From Polaribacter sp. BAL334 (GTDB lineage: Bacteria; Bacteroidota; Bacteroidia; Flavobacteriales; Flavobacteriaceae): a stretch of DNA of 64,000 bases. The stretch is taken from assembly GCF_015767435.1 (NCBI RefSeq), contig NZ_JADWOV010000208.1, positions 1-64,000 of the forward strand. Reading direction: 5' to 3'. The position numbers were made by a program, and so were the translations under genes. The notes under the pieces were generated by a model, which saw nothing but the letters and a program-made list of their open reading frames with translations, had not been told where the DNA came from and did no database searches. Positions 6,510 through 16,225 of this stretch are shown piece after piece (positions within the stretch are counted from its first letter, which is position 1; the number at the start of each line of letters is the position of its first letter).

Positions 6510-7907
6510 TTAAAACAAGGTTCTTGTGATCATGAACGTTGCTGAACCGACTACAAAACCTATGAGCGCCAACCAAGCAATATTTTTCAAATACCAGAAA
6601 AAATCTATTTTTTCCATTCCCATAGCTACTACTCCAGCAGCAGAACCAATGATCAACATGCTTCCTCCTGTACCTGCAGCAAATGCAATGAAGTGCCACA
6701 ACTCGTTGTCTAAAGGCTCAGAAAACATTCCTAAACTGGCTGCTACTAAAGGCACATTGTCAATAACCGCTGAACCAACACCTAATAACATCACCACCAA
6801 ATCAGAAACACCTTCACCATGCAATTCTGTTCCTAGCATAGGTACTGTTTGTTTTAAAGTCGTAGCGAAGTTGAATAAAATTCCCAATGATTCCAACGCG
6901 GCAACTGCCATCAAAATACCTAAGAAAAATAAAATACTTGGCATTTCGATTTTTGACAACGAATGATGTACAGGGCCATGTGTGGCATGTTGATTGGATT
7001 CTTCTAACGTATTGAAATCAGTCAAGGAGAATTTTCTTCTACTGAAAATTTCGGCAAAGGTTGCTACAACTCCTAATGACAACATCATCCCAACATAAGG
7101 AGGTAAATGTGTAATGGTTTTAAATATGGGAACAAAAATAATTGCACCCAAACCTATGAATAGCATTTTACCACTAAACTTACTTTTCGGTTTGTCTTCT
7201 TCATTTTCATCAAACTCAATTTCACCTTTGAAAGCTGGCATAAAAGAAGCGATGAATGCTGGCACAGCCATACATAATAATGAAGGAAGAAATAAATATT
7301 CTATTAATTTTAAGGTACTCACTTTATCACCAATCCAAAGCATAGTGGTCGTTACATCCCCAATTGGAGACCAAGCTCCACCAGCATTTGCCGCAATGAT
7401 GATCAAGCCTGCAAACCAAATGCGTTCGTCTCTACTTTTTACGATTTTTTGCAAGATGGAAATCAGTACAATCGTTGCTGTTAAATTATCAATAATTGCG
7501 GATAATAAAAAAGCCAATCCAGAGAACATCCATAATAATTTCTTTTTACTTTTAAATCCTACATAGCCTTTGATGGTTGAAAATCCGTCAAAATAATCAA
7601 TGATTTCTACAATTGTCATGGCACCTAACAAAAACACTAAAATTTCGGCTGTTTTTCCTAAATGATGCAACAAGGTTTCCTCTACCAAATGGACTTTTTC
7701 GTCATGCAGTAAAGCCCCAAAACCTTCTACCAAACTATGGTTGCTAGAATCAAACCATGTTGAAAATGAATCAATTCCAAGCGAAACAACTGCCCAAATA
7801 ACAGCCATCATCACTAAAGCTGGAATTAATTTGTCTAATTTTAAATTGTGCTCGAGGGTAATGGCTAAATATCCGATGATAAATACTCCAATAATTAATG
7901 ACTCCAT
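6510..7907 (-). CDS. nhaD: NhaD-type Na+/H+ antiporter
   Basis: A 465-residue polytopic membrane protein of the NhaD/ArsB-like ion transporter superfamily. About 12 hydrophobic segments are visible, including MESLIIGVFIIGYLAITLEH at the N-terminus. The conserved SAIIDNLTATIV and GVGSAVIDNVPLVAASL repeats each carry the D-N pair of the inverted-topology half. The AANAGGAWSPIGDVTTTMLW segment is also diagnostic. It exports Na+ in exchange for H+, fitting the sodium-pumping NADH dehydrogenase 19 kb away. It is 12 bp downstream of the amino-acid dehydrogenase gene and likely co-transcribed with it. Confidence 0.92.
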   Translation of the reverse strand: MESLIIGVFIIGYLAITLEHNLKLDKLIPALVMMAVIWAVVSLGIDSFSTWFDSSNHSLVEGFGALLHDEKVHLVEETLLHHLGKTAEILVFLLGAMTIVEIIDYFDGFSTIKGYVGFKSKKKLLWMFSGLAFLLSAIIDNLTATIVLISILQKIVKSRDERIWFAGLIIIAANAGGAWSPIGDVTTTMLWIGDKVSTLKLIEYLFLPSLLCMAVPAFIASFMPAFKGEIEFDENEEDKPKSKFSGKMLFIGLGAIIFVPIFKTITHLPPYVGMMLSLGVVATFAEIFSRRKFSLTDFNTLEESNQHATHGPVHHSLSKIEMPSILFFLGILMAVAALESLGILFNFATTLKQTVPMLGTELHGEGVSDLVVMLLGVGSAVIDNVPLVAASLGMFSEPLDNELWHFIAFAAGTGGSMLIIGSAAGVVAMGMEKIDFFWYLKNIAWLALIGFVVGSATFMITRTLF

Positions 7908-7919
7908 AGGTACGTGTGT

Positions 7920-9152
7920 TTAAATTTTAATCAATTCTTTTAATGCTATTTCAAAAGCGGTTTCGCTAATGCTTGTTTTTGAAGCGCTTTTAGCAAAGGT
8001 TTTTTGCAACGCTTTTTTAATTATTTTTGAGGTATCCTCAAAAATAGCTTTGTCTGTCATTTCCACTTTTCGTTCCATAAAGTAGGCGAAAACTCTTGCC
8101 ATGCCACAATTGGAAATAAAATCGGGAATCAAACTTACTTTCTTATCGGTATCTTCCATGATAGAGCCAAAGAAAATTTCTTTGTCTGCAAAAGGTACGT
8201 TTGCTCCGCAAGAAATCACTTCCAATCCCGATGTAATCATTTGATTGATTTGAGATTGCGTAATCAATCTTGATGCGGCGCAAGGTGCGAAAATCTCACA
8301 AGGAATTTGCCAAATTTGCTCATTGATTTCTTGAAAAGGAATCATATTTTCTGCTACTAAGGTATTTCCTTTTTTGGCTAAAAAGAGTGCTTTGATTTCT
8401 TCGAATGTAAATCCTTCCTCTTTAACCAATCCTCCATCTCTATCAATAATCCCCACAACTTTTACGCCCATTTGCGATAAATAAAAAGCGGCGGCTGAAC
8501 CAACGTTCCCATAACCTTGCACAACTGCTCTTTTTCCTTTTACAGTTCCGCCATAAATAGCATAATAATGTTTTACTGCTTCTGCGACACCAAAACCAGT
8601 AATCATATCTGCCACTGTATATTTTCTTGCAATATTTGGAGACAGTTTTGCATCTTCAATCACTTTGATGACGCCATGACGTAACTGTCCAATTCTATTG
8701 ATTTTATCAGCTTCTGTTGGTTTAAAATGCCCGTTGAAAACACCTTCTTGCGGATGCCAAACTCCACTTTCTTCAGTAATCGGAATTACTTCGTGAATTT
8801 CATCTACATTGAGGTCACCTCCTGTACCGTAATAACTTTTTAGCAAAGGCGCCACAGCTTTGTACCAACGTTCTAAAACACCTTTTTTTCTAGGATCGTG
8901 AGGATTGAAATTGATGCCTGATTTTGCACCACCTATAGCAGGTCCTGAAACGGTAAATTTCACTTCCATGGTTTTTGCGAGCGATACTACTTCGTTCATA
9001 TCTAAGCCTTCACGCATTCGTGTACCACCACCTGCTGCACCACCTCTTAGAGAGTTGATGACTGTCCAACCTTCAGCCTCTGTTTCAGCATCTTTCCAGT
9101 GAAAAACGATTTCTGGTTGTTTGTTTTCGTATATTTTTAATAAATCTTTCAT
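7920..9152 (-). CDS. Glu/Leu/Phe/Val dehydrogenase family protein
   Basis: A 410-residue amino-acid dehydrogenase that interconverts an L-amino acid and its 2-oxo acid with NAD(P). The N-terminal dimerisation and catalytic part has GGAAGGGTRM and the substrate Lys context GPAIGGAKSGI (about 75-85), then the conserved GTGGDLNVDE. The Rossmann domain starts around 200 with VQGYGNVGSAAAFYLSQMGVKVVGI, and ISCGANVPF and ISNCGMARVF follow. The family is certain; substrate is not. The short N-terminus and GGAAGGGTR resemble leucine/valine dehydrogenases more than hexameric glutamate dehydrogenase. It precedes nhaD by 12 bp. Confidence 0.88.
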   Translation of the reverse strand: MKDLLKIYENKQPEIVFHWKDAETEAEGWTVINSLRGGAAGGGTRMREGLDMNEVVSLAKTMEVKFTVSGPAIGGAKSGINFNPHDPRKKGVLERWYKAVAPLLKSYYGTGGDLNVDEIHEVIPITEESGVWHPQEGVFNGHFKPTEADKINRIGQLRHGVIKVIEDAKLSPNIARKYTVADMITGFGVAEAVKHYYAIYGGTVKGKRAVVQGYGNVGSAAAFYLSQMGVKVVGIIDRDGGLVKEEGFTFEEIKALFLAKKGNTLVAENMIPFQEINEQIWQIPCEIFAPCAASRLITQSQINQMITSGLEVISCGANVPFADKEIFFGSIMEDTDKKVSLIPDFISNCGMARVFAYFMERKVEMTDKAIFEDTSKIIKKALQKTFAKSASKTSISETAFEIALKELIKI

Positions 9153-9316
9153 GTTGACGTTTCTAAAATTCCATTTTACATTGTTTGTTTTTCTGAAGCA
9201 TTTTTTTATCTCAGGAAAAGCTAACGTTGATTCATTGTCTCTTTTTAAAAAATTTATTAATTCTACACTTTACGCACAAACTTACAGTAAAAAAAATGAT
9301 TGCTAAAATTTTTTAT

Positions 9317-10381
9317 TTATTGGTTTGGATAAAAAATAACTCCCGAAGAATGGTTTTTTCGAGCACCCGTAACAGAACTCAAACAATTAATCTGATTATC
9401 AACACGTAACAATCCTAGAAATGCAAAAATGAGTGCTTCTTTGAATTCGATGAGTTTCTTGTCAGGTATGATGAATTCACATTTCTTTAAGAATTGTATT
9501 CTTTCTACGATGTAAGAATTGTAAGTTCCACCACCTGTGCAAAGTATTTTTTTTCCATCAGCAATTGTTTGAGAGATTTGCCAAGCAATATGATCAGAAA
9601 ACGTCCGTAAAATAGTTTCTGGAGGTGCGTTTGATTTTTTAAGCAAAGGAAAAATTAGGGATTGAACCCATTCTATTCCCAATGATTTTGGCGGATTTTT
9701 TGCATAAAATTCCAGGGTATTTAAGGCGTTGAAAAGCGATTCATCAAAAGTCCCTGATGCAGCAATACTGCCTTCAGCATCATACTCAAACCCCAATTGT
9801 TGCGCATAAAAATTCAACACCACATTGACAGGACAAATATCAAAAGCCATTCTTTTTCCTTGATTGTTGAATGAAATATTGGCAAAACCGCCTAAATTGA
9901 GGCAATAATCAAATCCTGAAAATAATAATTCGTCGCCAATAGGAACCAAAGGTGCTCCTTGACCACCCAAAGCCACATCTTGCGAACGAAAATCACAGAC
10001 TATTTTTTGGCGCGTTTTGTTAGCAATCGTTTGTCCATCACCAATTTGAAGGGTGATTCCTTTTTCAGGTTGGTGCAAAATAGTATGCCCATGAGAAGCT
10101 ATAAAATCGATATGTTGTATCTGAAACTTTGTCAAAAATGCATTGCTATTTTCTGCCAAATAAGCACCATAATTTACAGAAAGAAGTTGAAGCTCTACTT
10201 GGGAAAAATGGATGGCGTTTGACAACATTTCCTTCCAATGACTGGGATAAGGAATCGTCTCTACTGAATGAATTTCAAAATTTTGATAATTTTGTTTTTC
10301 AAAAGTTACATGCGCGAAATCAATGCCATCCAAGGAAGTGCCTGACATGAGTCCTAGAATGGAAATGGTATTGTTATCCAT
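9317..10381 (-). CDS. anmK: Anhydro-N-acetylmuramic acid kinase
   Basis: AnmK (354 residues) phosphorylates and hydrolyses 1,6-anhydro-MurNAc to MurNAc-6-phosphate during cell-wall recycling. The N-terminus ISILGLMSGTSLDGIDFAHV is the family signature. VCDFRSQDVALGGQGAPLVP (about 125-145), LNLGGFANIS and the C-terminal LCTGGGTYNSYIVERI match the acetate/sugar kinase fold. Length is normal. It is divergent from the acyl-CoA dehydrogenase gene; the 184-bp space between them should hold both promoters. Confidence 0.94.
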   Translation of the reverse strand: MDNNTISILGLMSGTSLDGIDFAHVTFEKQNYQNFEIHSVETIPYPSHWKEMLSNAIHFSQVELQLLSVNYGAYLAENSNAFLTKFQIQHIDFIASHGHTILHQPEKGITLQIGDGQTIANKTRQKIVCDFRSQDVALGGQGAPLVPIGDELLFSGFDYCLNLGGFANISFNNQGKRMAFDICPVNVVLNFYAQQLGFEYDAEGSIAASGTFDESLFNALNTLEFYAKNPPKSLGIEWVQSLIFPLLKKSNAPPETILRTFSDHIAWQISQTIADGKKILCTGGGTYNSYIVERIQFLKKCEFIIPDKKLIEFKEALIFAFLGLLRVDNQINCLSSVTGARKNHSSGVIFYPNQ

Positions 10382-10520
10382 TGAATTGAGAATGCGTTTT
10401 GTTGATTACAAATATAATTGCTGATATCTACAATTGAGTATCCATTTGCAAACTAATTTTCTATCAATTTCATATCTGTAAAAATCATAAAATTTTATTC
10501 CATAAATGTTACGAAATCGA

Positions 10521-10528
10521 TATCTTTG
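10521..10528 (+). promoter_or_regulatory. Possible -7 box (TATCTTTG) for the acyl-CoA dehydrogenase gene
   Basis: TATCTTTG matches the Bacteroidota TAnnTTTG box and lies 38 bp upstream of the start codon. No clear TTG lies 17-23 bp further upstream, so the assignment is tentative. Confidence 0.45.
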
Positions 10529-10565
10529 AGGGCTTAAATTACGAATATAATAAAAAAATATACAA

Positions 10566-11708
10566 ATGAACTTTAGTTTAACAGAAGAACACCTACTCAT
10601 TCGTGATGCTGCAAGAGAATTTGCACAAACAGAATTGTTACCAGGTGTGATTGAAAGAGACAACAAACAAGAATTCCCGCAAGAATTGGTCAGAAAAATG
10701 GGCGAGTTGGGATTTATGGGAATTATGGTGGACCCAAAATATGGCGGAAGTGGCATGGATACCATATCCTATGTATTGATTATGGAAGAATTGTCAAAAA
10801 TTGATGCTTCTGCATCTGTAATGGTTTCTGTCAATAATTCGTTGGTTTGCTATGGATTAGAAGCCTATGGAACAGAGACTCAAAAACAAAAATACTTGAC
10901 AAAATTAGCCACTGGCGAATTCATAGGTGCTTTTTGCTTAAGTGAGCCTGAAGCAGGATCTGATGCCACATCACAAGCTACAACAGCTATTGATATGGGA
11001 GATTATTACCTTTTAAATGGCACAAAAAACTGGATTACTAATGGTGGACGTTCAGATGTATATTTGGTCATTGCACAAACTGATAGAGCCAAAGGACACA
11101 GAGGAATCAACGCATTTATTGTTGAAAAAGGTATGGAAGGATTTCATATTGGCCCTAAAGAAGATAAATTAGGAATTCGTGGTTCAGACACGCATACATT
11201 GCAATTTAATGAAGTAAAAGTTCCGAAAGAAAACAGAATTGGCGAAGACGGATTTGGATTTAAATTTGCCATGAAAACACTTTCAGGAGGAAGAATTGGT
11301 ATTGCAGCTCAAGCCCTAGGAATTGCTTCAGGTGGGTATGAATTGGCATTGAAATACTCGAAAGAACGCAAAGCTTTTGGAACTGAAATTTGCAATCATC
11401 AAGTAATTGCATTCAAATTGGCAGATATGTATACTGAAATTGAAGCCGCAAGAATGCTAGTGATGAAAGCAGCTTGGCTAAAAGACCAAAAAGAAAATTA
11501 TGACATGGCTTCAGCAATGGCAAAATTATACGCTTCGAAAGTAGCCATGGAACAAACTGTAGAAGCCGTTCAAATTCACGGCGGTAATGGTTTTGTAAAA
11601 GACTATCATGTAGAACGTTTAATGCGTGATGCAAAAATTACTCAAATTTACGAAGGCACTTCCGAAATCCAAAAAATAGTCATTTCAAGAGGACTGATTA
11701 ACGGATAA
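10566..11708 (+). CDS. Acyl-CoA dehydrogenase (short-chain/branched-chain type)
   Basis: A 380-residue FAD flavoenzyme that introduces the alpha-beta double bond into acyl-CoAs. It contains the N-terminal helical domain, the FCLSEPEAGSDA and LNGTKNWITNGG signatures of the middle domain (about 125-165), KLGIRGSDTHTL, and the C-terminal helical domain with QIHGGNGFVKDYHVERLMRDAKI. The catalytic base is probably Glu363 in IYEGTSEIQ, the position used by short-chain and medium-chain enzymes. A butyryl- or methylbutyryl-type substrate is likely but not provable here. It is a single gene ended by a strong terminator. Confidence 0.92.
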   Translation: MNFSLTEEHLLIRDAAREFAQTELLPGVIERDNKQEFPQELVRKMGELGFMGIMVDPKYGGSGMDTISYVLIMEELSKIDASASVMVSVNNSLVCYGLEAYGTETQKQKYLTKLATGEFIGAFCLSEPEAGSDATSQATTAIDMGDYYLLNGTKNWITNGGRSDVYLVIAQTDRAKGHRGINAFIVEKGMEGFHIGPKEDKLGIRGSDTHTLQFNEVKVPKENRIGEDGFGFKFAMKTLSGGRIGIAAQALGIASGGYELALKYSKERKAFGTEICNHQVIAFKLADMYTEIEAARMLVMKAAWLKDQKENYDMASAMAKLYASKVAMEQTVEAVQIHGGNGFVKDYHVERLMRDAKITQIYEGTSEIQKIVISRGLING

Positions 11709-11734
11709 GGTTCGTTTTTTTACTTTTTTACACA

Positions 11735-11764
11735 AAATCCACCATTTTTAGGTGGATTTTTTTA
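11735..11764 (+). terminator. Rho-independent terminator after the acyl-CoA dehydrogenase gene
   Basis: A 9-bp stem AAATCCACC/GGTGGATTT with a 7-nt loop is followed by a run of T, 27 bp after the stop codon. Confidence 0.9.
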
Positions 11765-12164
11765 TTCCTAAACATTAGCAACTTTTCATATTGTTTGTTT
11801 TCCAAACAATCCCTTATACCTCTTGGATTTTACTGCAATCAAAATCGATAAAAATGCAAATAATTTGAATTTTTATTGAATTTTTAATAGGTAAGTGATT
11901 CTAATTATTGCATTATTTTTTAGAAACCCCTCATTTTTATGAATATCTTAAAATAATATGCCAATTTTTTACAAACATCCTATTTTACATCCTTCACTTA
12001 CCAAAAAATACATTTATCTTAATTTAACCCCTATTTTTTTGAGGGGTCATCTCATAATTACATCGTTTTCGGAAATTGACCCCCTTGTTTTTTAGGATTA
12101 ACTATATATATTTGACCCGTTCAAATAACTAAAATCAATTTAAAAACTAAAAAGAACAAACATT
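11765..12164 (+). promoter_or_regulatory. 400-bp regulatory region upstream of the porin-amt-PII operon
   Basis: No gene is visible. The promoter candidate TTG (12085-12087), 19-bp spacer, TATATTTG (12107-12114) fits the Flavobacterium/Bacteroides consensus well and lies 51 bp upstream of the porin start. Upstream are three related C-rich blocks beginning CCCCTCATTTTT (about 11925), CCCCTATTTTTTTGAGGGG (about 12027, an imperfect palindrome) and CCCCCTTGTTTTTT (about 12080). Their repetition suggests regulator sites for nitrogen control, but the regulator is unknown. Confidence 0.6.
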
Positions 12165-13160
12165 ATGAAGAAAATTATTTTTACTTTATTATTAACAAGT
12201 AGTTTAATAGTAATTGGACAAGAAAAAGACGACAAAGGAACATTTACGTTGAGTGGAACAGTAGATGTTTATGGTACAACAAACTTTACGAGCGGATCAG
12301 GTACACCTGGTATTTTAATTGCAAATCCAGAAAATGCAAACGCTTTTGGTTTGGGATTTGCGAATACTATTTTTGCTTATGAAAAAGGAAAAGCTGGAGT
12401 TGTAGCTGATTTAGCATTTGGTCCTAGAGCAGATGATGCAAATTTAGCAGGCGCCATCAATCAATTATATGTTTATTATAATTTGAGTGATAAAGTTACA
12501 ATTACAGCTGGTCAATTCAATACTTTTTTAGGGTATGAAGTAATTTCACCATCTGCTAATTTTCATTACACAGTATCTTATCTATTTAATGCAGGACCTT
12601 TTTCACACACAGGTGTAAAATTGAACTATGCTGCATCAGAAGATTTATCTTTTATGTTAGCAGTAACAAATGCACATGCACTAACAAGTGCTGATGGTAA
12701 CTTTGCTGATGCTACTCAATTAGGTGCTCAAATTGGCTACAAAGGACAATATTTGAATTTTATTTCTGGAGCTATTGACGCAACATCTGCGAAAGATTGG
12801 TTGTTTTTAGATTATACTGGGGGATTTGATTTGTCTGATACATTTTATTTAGGAATCAATGGTGCTTATGCAAATTCTAGTGATGATGATGCAGGCTATA
12901 AAGGTGTTGCTTTATACTTACAAAACAAATTTTCTGATAAATTCGCATTAGGTTTAAGACCTGAGTTTTTTACATCAACCTCTGGAGGTGTTGACTCAAA
13001 TGTTTCAGCTTTCACTTTAACTTCTAATGTTAGCTTAACAGAAAACTTAAAATTCATCACTGATTTAAGATTTGATTCATCAAAAGATGGAATTATTGAA
13101 GCTTTTCCAATGAAAGACAACACGTCTACATTGACACTTGCTGCAGTATATTCTTTCTAA
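12165..13160 (+). CDS. Outer-membrane beta-barrel porin of the nitrogen operon
   Basis: A 331-residue exported protein with a clear signal peptide (about 1-19, MKKIIFTLLLTSSLIVIGQ). The rest is made of alternating amphipathic strands typical of an outer-membrane barrel (for example VTITAGQFNTFLGYEV and FALGLRPEFFTST) and ends in the aromatic C-terminal strand LTLAAVYSF. It resembles the OmpL-like/bbp2 putative porins of Bacteroidota, which I recognise by overall character rather than a sharp motif. It is the first gene before amt, with a 45-bp gap, so it probably provides an outer-membrane route for small nitrogen compounds. Confidence 0.75.
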   Translation: MKKIIFTLLLTSSLIVIGQEKDDKGTFTLSGTVDVYGTTNFTSGSGTPGILIANPENANAFGLGFANTIFAYEKGKAGVVADLAFGPRADDANLAGAINQLYVYYNLSDKVTITAGQFNTFLGYEVISPSANFHYTVSYLFNAGPFSHTGVKLNYAASEDLSFMLAVTNAHALTSADGNFADATQLGAQIGYKGQYLNFISGAIDATSAKDWLFLDYTGGFDLSDTFYLGINGAYANSSDDDAGYKGVALYLQNKFSDKFALGLRPEFFTSTSGGVDSNVSAFTLTSNVSLTENLKFITDLRFDSSKDGIIEAFPMKDNTSTLTLAAVYSF

Positions 13161-13205
13161 AAAATATAGTACCAAAAAACAAAAAACTAACTAAAAATTT
13201 ACACA

Positions 13206-14516
13206 ATGGGTTTATTATTATCAATGATTCAAGAAACAACTGCAACAGTGGATATTGCTGCTGAGGTTGAGAAAATAAACGGAGACATGGGAATGCTTTG
13301 GATGCTTTTAGCAGGTATCTTAGTATTCTTTATGCAAGCAGGATTCTTCTTAGTAGAATCTGGAATGACAGATTCGAAAAATGCGGTTAATATTGCTATG
13401 AAAAACTTCTTAGACATTGCTGTAGGATCTTTAGCATTTTGGTTTGTAGGATACTCTTTAATGTATGGTTCTGATGCTTTTATGGGAGTTTTCCATTGGA
13501 GTGGATTTACCTTCTCTCAAGGAGCAGCAGATTTATTTTTCCAAACTGTTTTTGCTGCAACTGCTGCAACTATTGTATCAGGAGCAATTGCTGGAAGAAC
13601 AAAATATACAACGTATGCTATTTTCAGCATTGTAGTAACAGCAATTATTTATCCAATTGCAGGTGGTTGGGAATGGAATGGCGGATGGCTAAACAATACT
13701 GATGGCATTATGCCAGCCGAGTTTATCGACTTTGCAGGTTCATCAATTGTACACTCTGTAGGAGGATGGGCAGCTTTGGTTGCTGCATGGATGGTAGGTC
13801 CAAGAATTGGAAAATACTTAGATGGCAAACCTGTTGAAATGCATGGACACAACCAAATGTATGCTACGTTAGGGGTATTTATCCTTTGGTTAGGATGGTT
13901 TGGTTTTAACGGCGGATCGCAATTAGCTTGGGGTGGTGATGATGCAGTTGCAGCTTCACAAGTAGTATTGGTTACCAATTTAGCCGCTTCAGCTGGTGCC
14001 ATTGCAGCATTGGTATTCACTTGGATTAAAAATGGAAAACCAAACTTAGGAATGACCTTGAATGGTGCTCTTGCAGGGTTGGTAAGTATCACAGCAGGTT
14101 GTGGTAACATGACCGAAAGCGGTTCTATTTTAGCTGGTTTGATAGGAGGTGTCTTGGTAGTATTGTCCATCGGTTTTATTGAAAAAACATTGAAAATCGA
14201 TGACGCAGTTGGTGCCATCTCTGTTCATGGAGTTGCAGGTGCTTGGGGTACATTAGCTATCGGACTTTGGGGTGTTGATGGTGATAAAGGAATTGGATTG
14301 TTCAATGGTGGTGGTGCTGCACAATTAGGTGCGCAAGCTATTGGAGTTGTTGCTTATGCAGTTTGGGCAATTGTACTTTCGTTTGTATTCTTATACATTA
14401 TCAAAGTAATATTTGGTGGATTGAGAGTAACAGAAGATGAAGAAATACAAGGACTTGACATTTCAGAACACGGATCAATTGCGTATCCAGGAAAAAGAGT
14501 AAGAGAAATTGAATAG
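13206..14516 (+). CDS. amt: Ammonium transporter, first copy
   Basis: A 436-residue Amt/MEP/Rh-family channel. About 11 membrane helices are visible. Family motifs include VFFMQAGFFLVESGMTDSKN, FDFAGSSIVHSVGGWAALV (with the first pore His region), GHNQMYATLGVFILWLGWFGFNGGS and VHGVAGAWGTLAIGLWG with the second pore histidine. The C-terminal tail EEIQGLDISEHGSIAYP is the conserved cytoplasmic coupling segment. The initiation region MGLLLSMIQETTATVDIAAE is longer than in the second copy and may be a short export signal or exterior segment. It lies in the order porin-amt-PII-amt. Confidence 0.95.
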   Translation: MGLLLSMIQETTATVDIAAEVEKINGDMGMLWMLLAGILVFFMQAGFFLVESGMTDSKNAVNIAMKNFLDIAVGSLAFWFVGYSLMYGSDAFMGVFHWSGFTFSQGAADLFFQTVFAATAATIVSGAIAGRTKYTTYAIFSIVVTAIIYPIAGGWEWNGGWLNNTDGIMPAEFIDFAGSSIVHSVGGWAALVAAWMVGPRIGKYLDGKPVEMHGHNQMYATLGVFILWLGWFGFNGGSQLAWGGDDAVAASQVVLVTNLAASAGAIAALVFTWIKNGKPNLGMTLNGALAGLVSITAGCGNMTESGSILAGLIGGVLVVLSIGFIEKTLKIDDAVGAISVHGVAGAWGTLAIGLWGVDGDKGIGLFNGGGAAQLGAQAIGVVAYAVWAIVLSFVFLYIIKVIFGGLRVTEDEEIQGLDISEHGSIAYPGKRVREIE

Positions 14517-14545
14517 AAAATTAGTTTAGTTATTATTTTTATGAG

Positions 14546-14576
14546 AATCACATGGCTTCAATGCCATGTGATTTTT
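14546..14576 (+). terminator. Hairpin between amt and the PII gene
   Basis: A perfect 11-bp stem AATCACATGGC/GCCATGTGATT with a 6-nt loop and a short T-run follows the first amt by 29 bp and precedes the PII start by about 50 bp. It would make a partial terminator or processing site that lowers PII and amt2 expression relative to porin-amt. Confidence 0.7.
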
Positions 14577-14625
14577 GATGAAAAAAAACTATTTTCACAC
14601 CGTTAAAAATTATAATAATTATACA

Positions 14626-14964
14626 ATGAAGAAAATTGAAGCAATCATTAGAAAATCAAAGTATCGTGAAGTAAAAGAAGCATTACACGAAGTAGGTGTA
14701 AATTTTTTCTCTTATTGGGATGTCACTGGTTTGGGCAATGAAAAAGAAGGCCATGTTTACAGAGGCGTAAGTTATAGTACTAGCGACATCCAAAGACGTT
14801 ATTTATCCATTGTGGTAAATGACGATTTTGAAGAAGTTACTATAAAAGCCATTTTAAAATCTGCAGGAACTGGAGAAGTAGGTGATGGAAAAATTTTTGT
14901 AAGCGACATCAATGAAGCATACAGAATTAGAACAGGTGAAAAAGGAGGACAAACGTTAAACTAA
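14626..14964 (+). CDS. glnK: PII-family nitrogen regulatory protein
   Basis: A 112-residue PII signal protein that senses 2-oxoglutarate and ATP/ADP and blocks Amt channels. The true start is the ATG at 14626 (MKKIEAIIRKSKYREVKEAL); a frame also opens at 14575 but adds residues foreign to the family. The T-loop EGHVYRGVSYSTSDIQRRYL places a tyrosine at position 50, equivalent to the uridylylated Tyr51 of E. coli. The C-terminal signature GDGKIFVSDINEAYRIRTGE is intact. It lies between two amt genes, 9 bp before the second, which strongly indicates the GlnK role. Confidence 0.95.
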   Translation: MKKIEAIIRKSKYREVKEALHEVGVNFFSYWDVTGLGNEKEGHVYRGVSYSTSDIQRRYLSIVVNDDFEEVTIKAILKSAGTGEVGDGKIFVSDINEAYRIRTGEKGGQTLN

Positions 14965-14973
14965 AATTAAAAA

Positions 14974-16206
14974 ATGGAATTACTTACAACAAATAATGTA
15001 TGGATGATGATCTGTACAGCACTCGTATTCTTTATGCATCTTGGATTTTCTCTTTTAGAAATTGGATTAACAAGACAAAAGAATACATTAAACATTTTAT
15101 TTAAAAATATTTTTATCATCACAATAGGCTTATTATTGTATTGCTTGGTAGGCTTTAACTTGATGTATCCTGGAGCATTTAATGGCTTTATTGGATTCTC
15201 AGGGTTTGGATTGAGCGCTCCACTTACCGCTGAAGGCACTTTAGATTTGGCATATAATGCAGGCTATACTTACTGGACAGATTTTTTATTTCAAGGAATG
15301 TTTGCAGCCACTGCTGCTACCATCGTTTCTGGAGCAGTTGCTGAGCGCATTAAAATTGTTCCCTTTATGATATTTACCATATTCTATGTAGGATTGGTAT
15401 ACCCAATTGCAGGTTCTTGGCTTTGGGGTGGTGGTTTTTTAAAGACAATGACTACTCCATTTTATGATTTCGCAGGGTCAACCTTAGTACATTCAGTAGG
15501 CGGTTGGGCTGCAGTTTTAGCGGTTTGTTTGTTGGGCCCTCGTATCGGAAAATTCAAAAATGGAAAACCACAAGCAATTCCTGGACATAATATTCCATTG
15601 GCAACAGCAGGAGTTTTGATATTATGGTTGGGTTGGGTTGGTTTTAATGGCGGATCTGTCCTGTCTGCTGACCCAGGTTTAACGTCCTTAACTTTAGTTA
15701 CAACCTGTTTAGCTGCAGCTGCAGGTGGAGTAGTAGCAATGTTGGTTTCGGCAACTATGTATAAAAATTTGGATTTAACCATGTTTTTAAATGGTATTTT
15801 AGGTGGGTTAGTTGGTATCACTGCAGGTGCAGATCAAATGAGCCCTACTGATGCTATTTTAATCGGTGCAATTGCAGGGGCTTTAATCGTTTTTGCTGTT
15901 ACCTTAATTGATAAGTTAAAATTAGACGATCCAGTTGGCGCTATTGCAGTTCACTTGGTATGTGGAATTTGGGGAACCCTTGCAGTTGGGATTTTCGGAG
16001 CAAAAGCAGGCGTTGATCAATTTGTAAGTCAATTAATAGGTGTGGGTTCGTATGCTGTTTTTTGTAGCACTACTGCATTTATCATCATATTTACCCTAAA
16101 GAAAACTATGGGTATTAGAGTTAGTGAAAAAGAAGAATTAGAAGGTTTAGATGCACACGAACACGGAATGGATGCCTATCCAGATTTCCGATTGAACGAG
16201 CAATAA
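14974..16206 (+). CDS. amt: Ammonium transporter, second copy
   Basis: A 410-residue Amt-family channel paralogous to the one at 13206. It has the same motifs (VFFMHLGFSLLEIGLTRQKN, FDFAGSTLVHSVGGWAAVL, LVCGIWGTLAVGIFG and the tail EELEGLDAHEHGMDAYP). Two differences stand out. The second pore region reads VHLVCGIWG instead of VHGVAGAWG, and there is no N-terminal extension. The 9-bp gap to PII implies co-translation. The two paralogs probably differ in affinity or in control by PII; this is inference. Confidence 0.94.
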   Translation: MELLTTNNVWMMICTALVFFMHLGFSLLEIGLTRQKNTLNILFKNIFIITIGLLLYCLVGFNLMYPGAFNGFIGFSGFGLSAPLTAEGTLDLAYNAGYTYWTDFLFQGMFAATAATIVSGAVAERIKIVPFMIFTIFYVGLVYPIAGSWLWGGGFLKTMTTPFYDFAGSTLVHSVGGWAAVLAVCLLGPRIGKFKNGKPQAIPGHNIPLATAGVLILWLGWVGFNGGSVLSADPGLTSLTLVTTCLAAAAGGVVAMLVSATMYKNLDLTMFLNGILGGLVGITAGADQMSPTDAILIGAIAGALIVFAVTLIDKLKLDDPVGAIAVHLVCGIWGTLAVGIFGAKAGVDQFVSQLIGVGSYAVFCSTTAFIIIFTLKKTMGIRVSEKEELEGLDAHEHGMDAYPDFRLNEQ

Positions 16207-16225
16207 ACCGAAAATTAGCTATTTT

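Noticed and set aside
6526..7566. Two long plus-strand frames (146 and 150 residues) opposite nhaD
   Set aside because: They are antisense shadows of a well-defined antiporter gene, with low-complexity composition.
13649..14218. 189-residue minus-strand frame opposite amt
   Set aside because: Proline- and alanine-rich antisense shadow of the Amt membrane helices.
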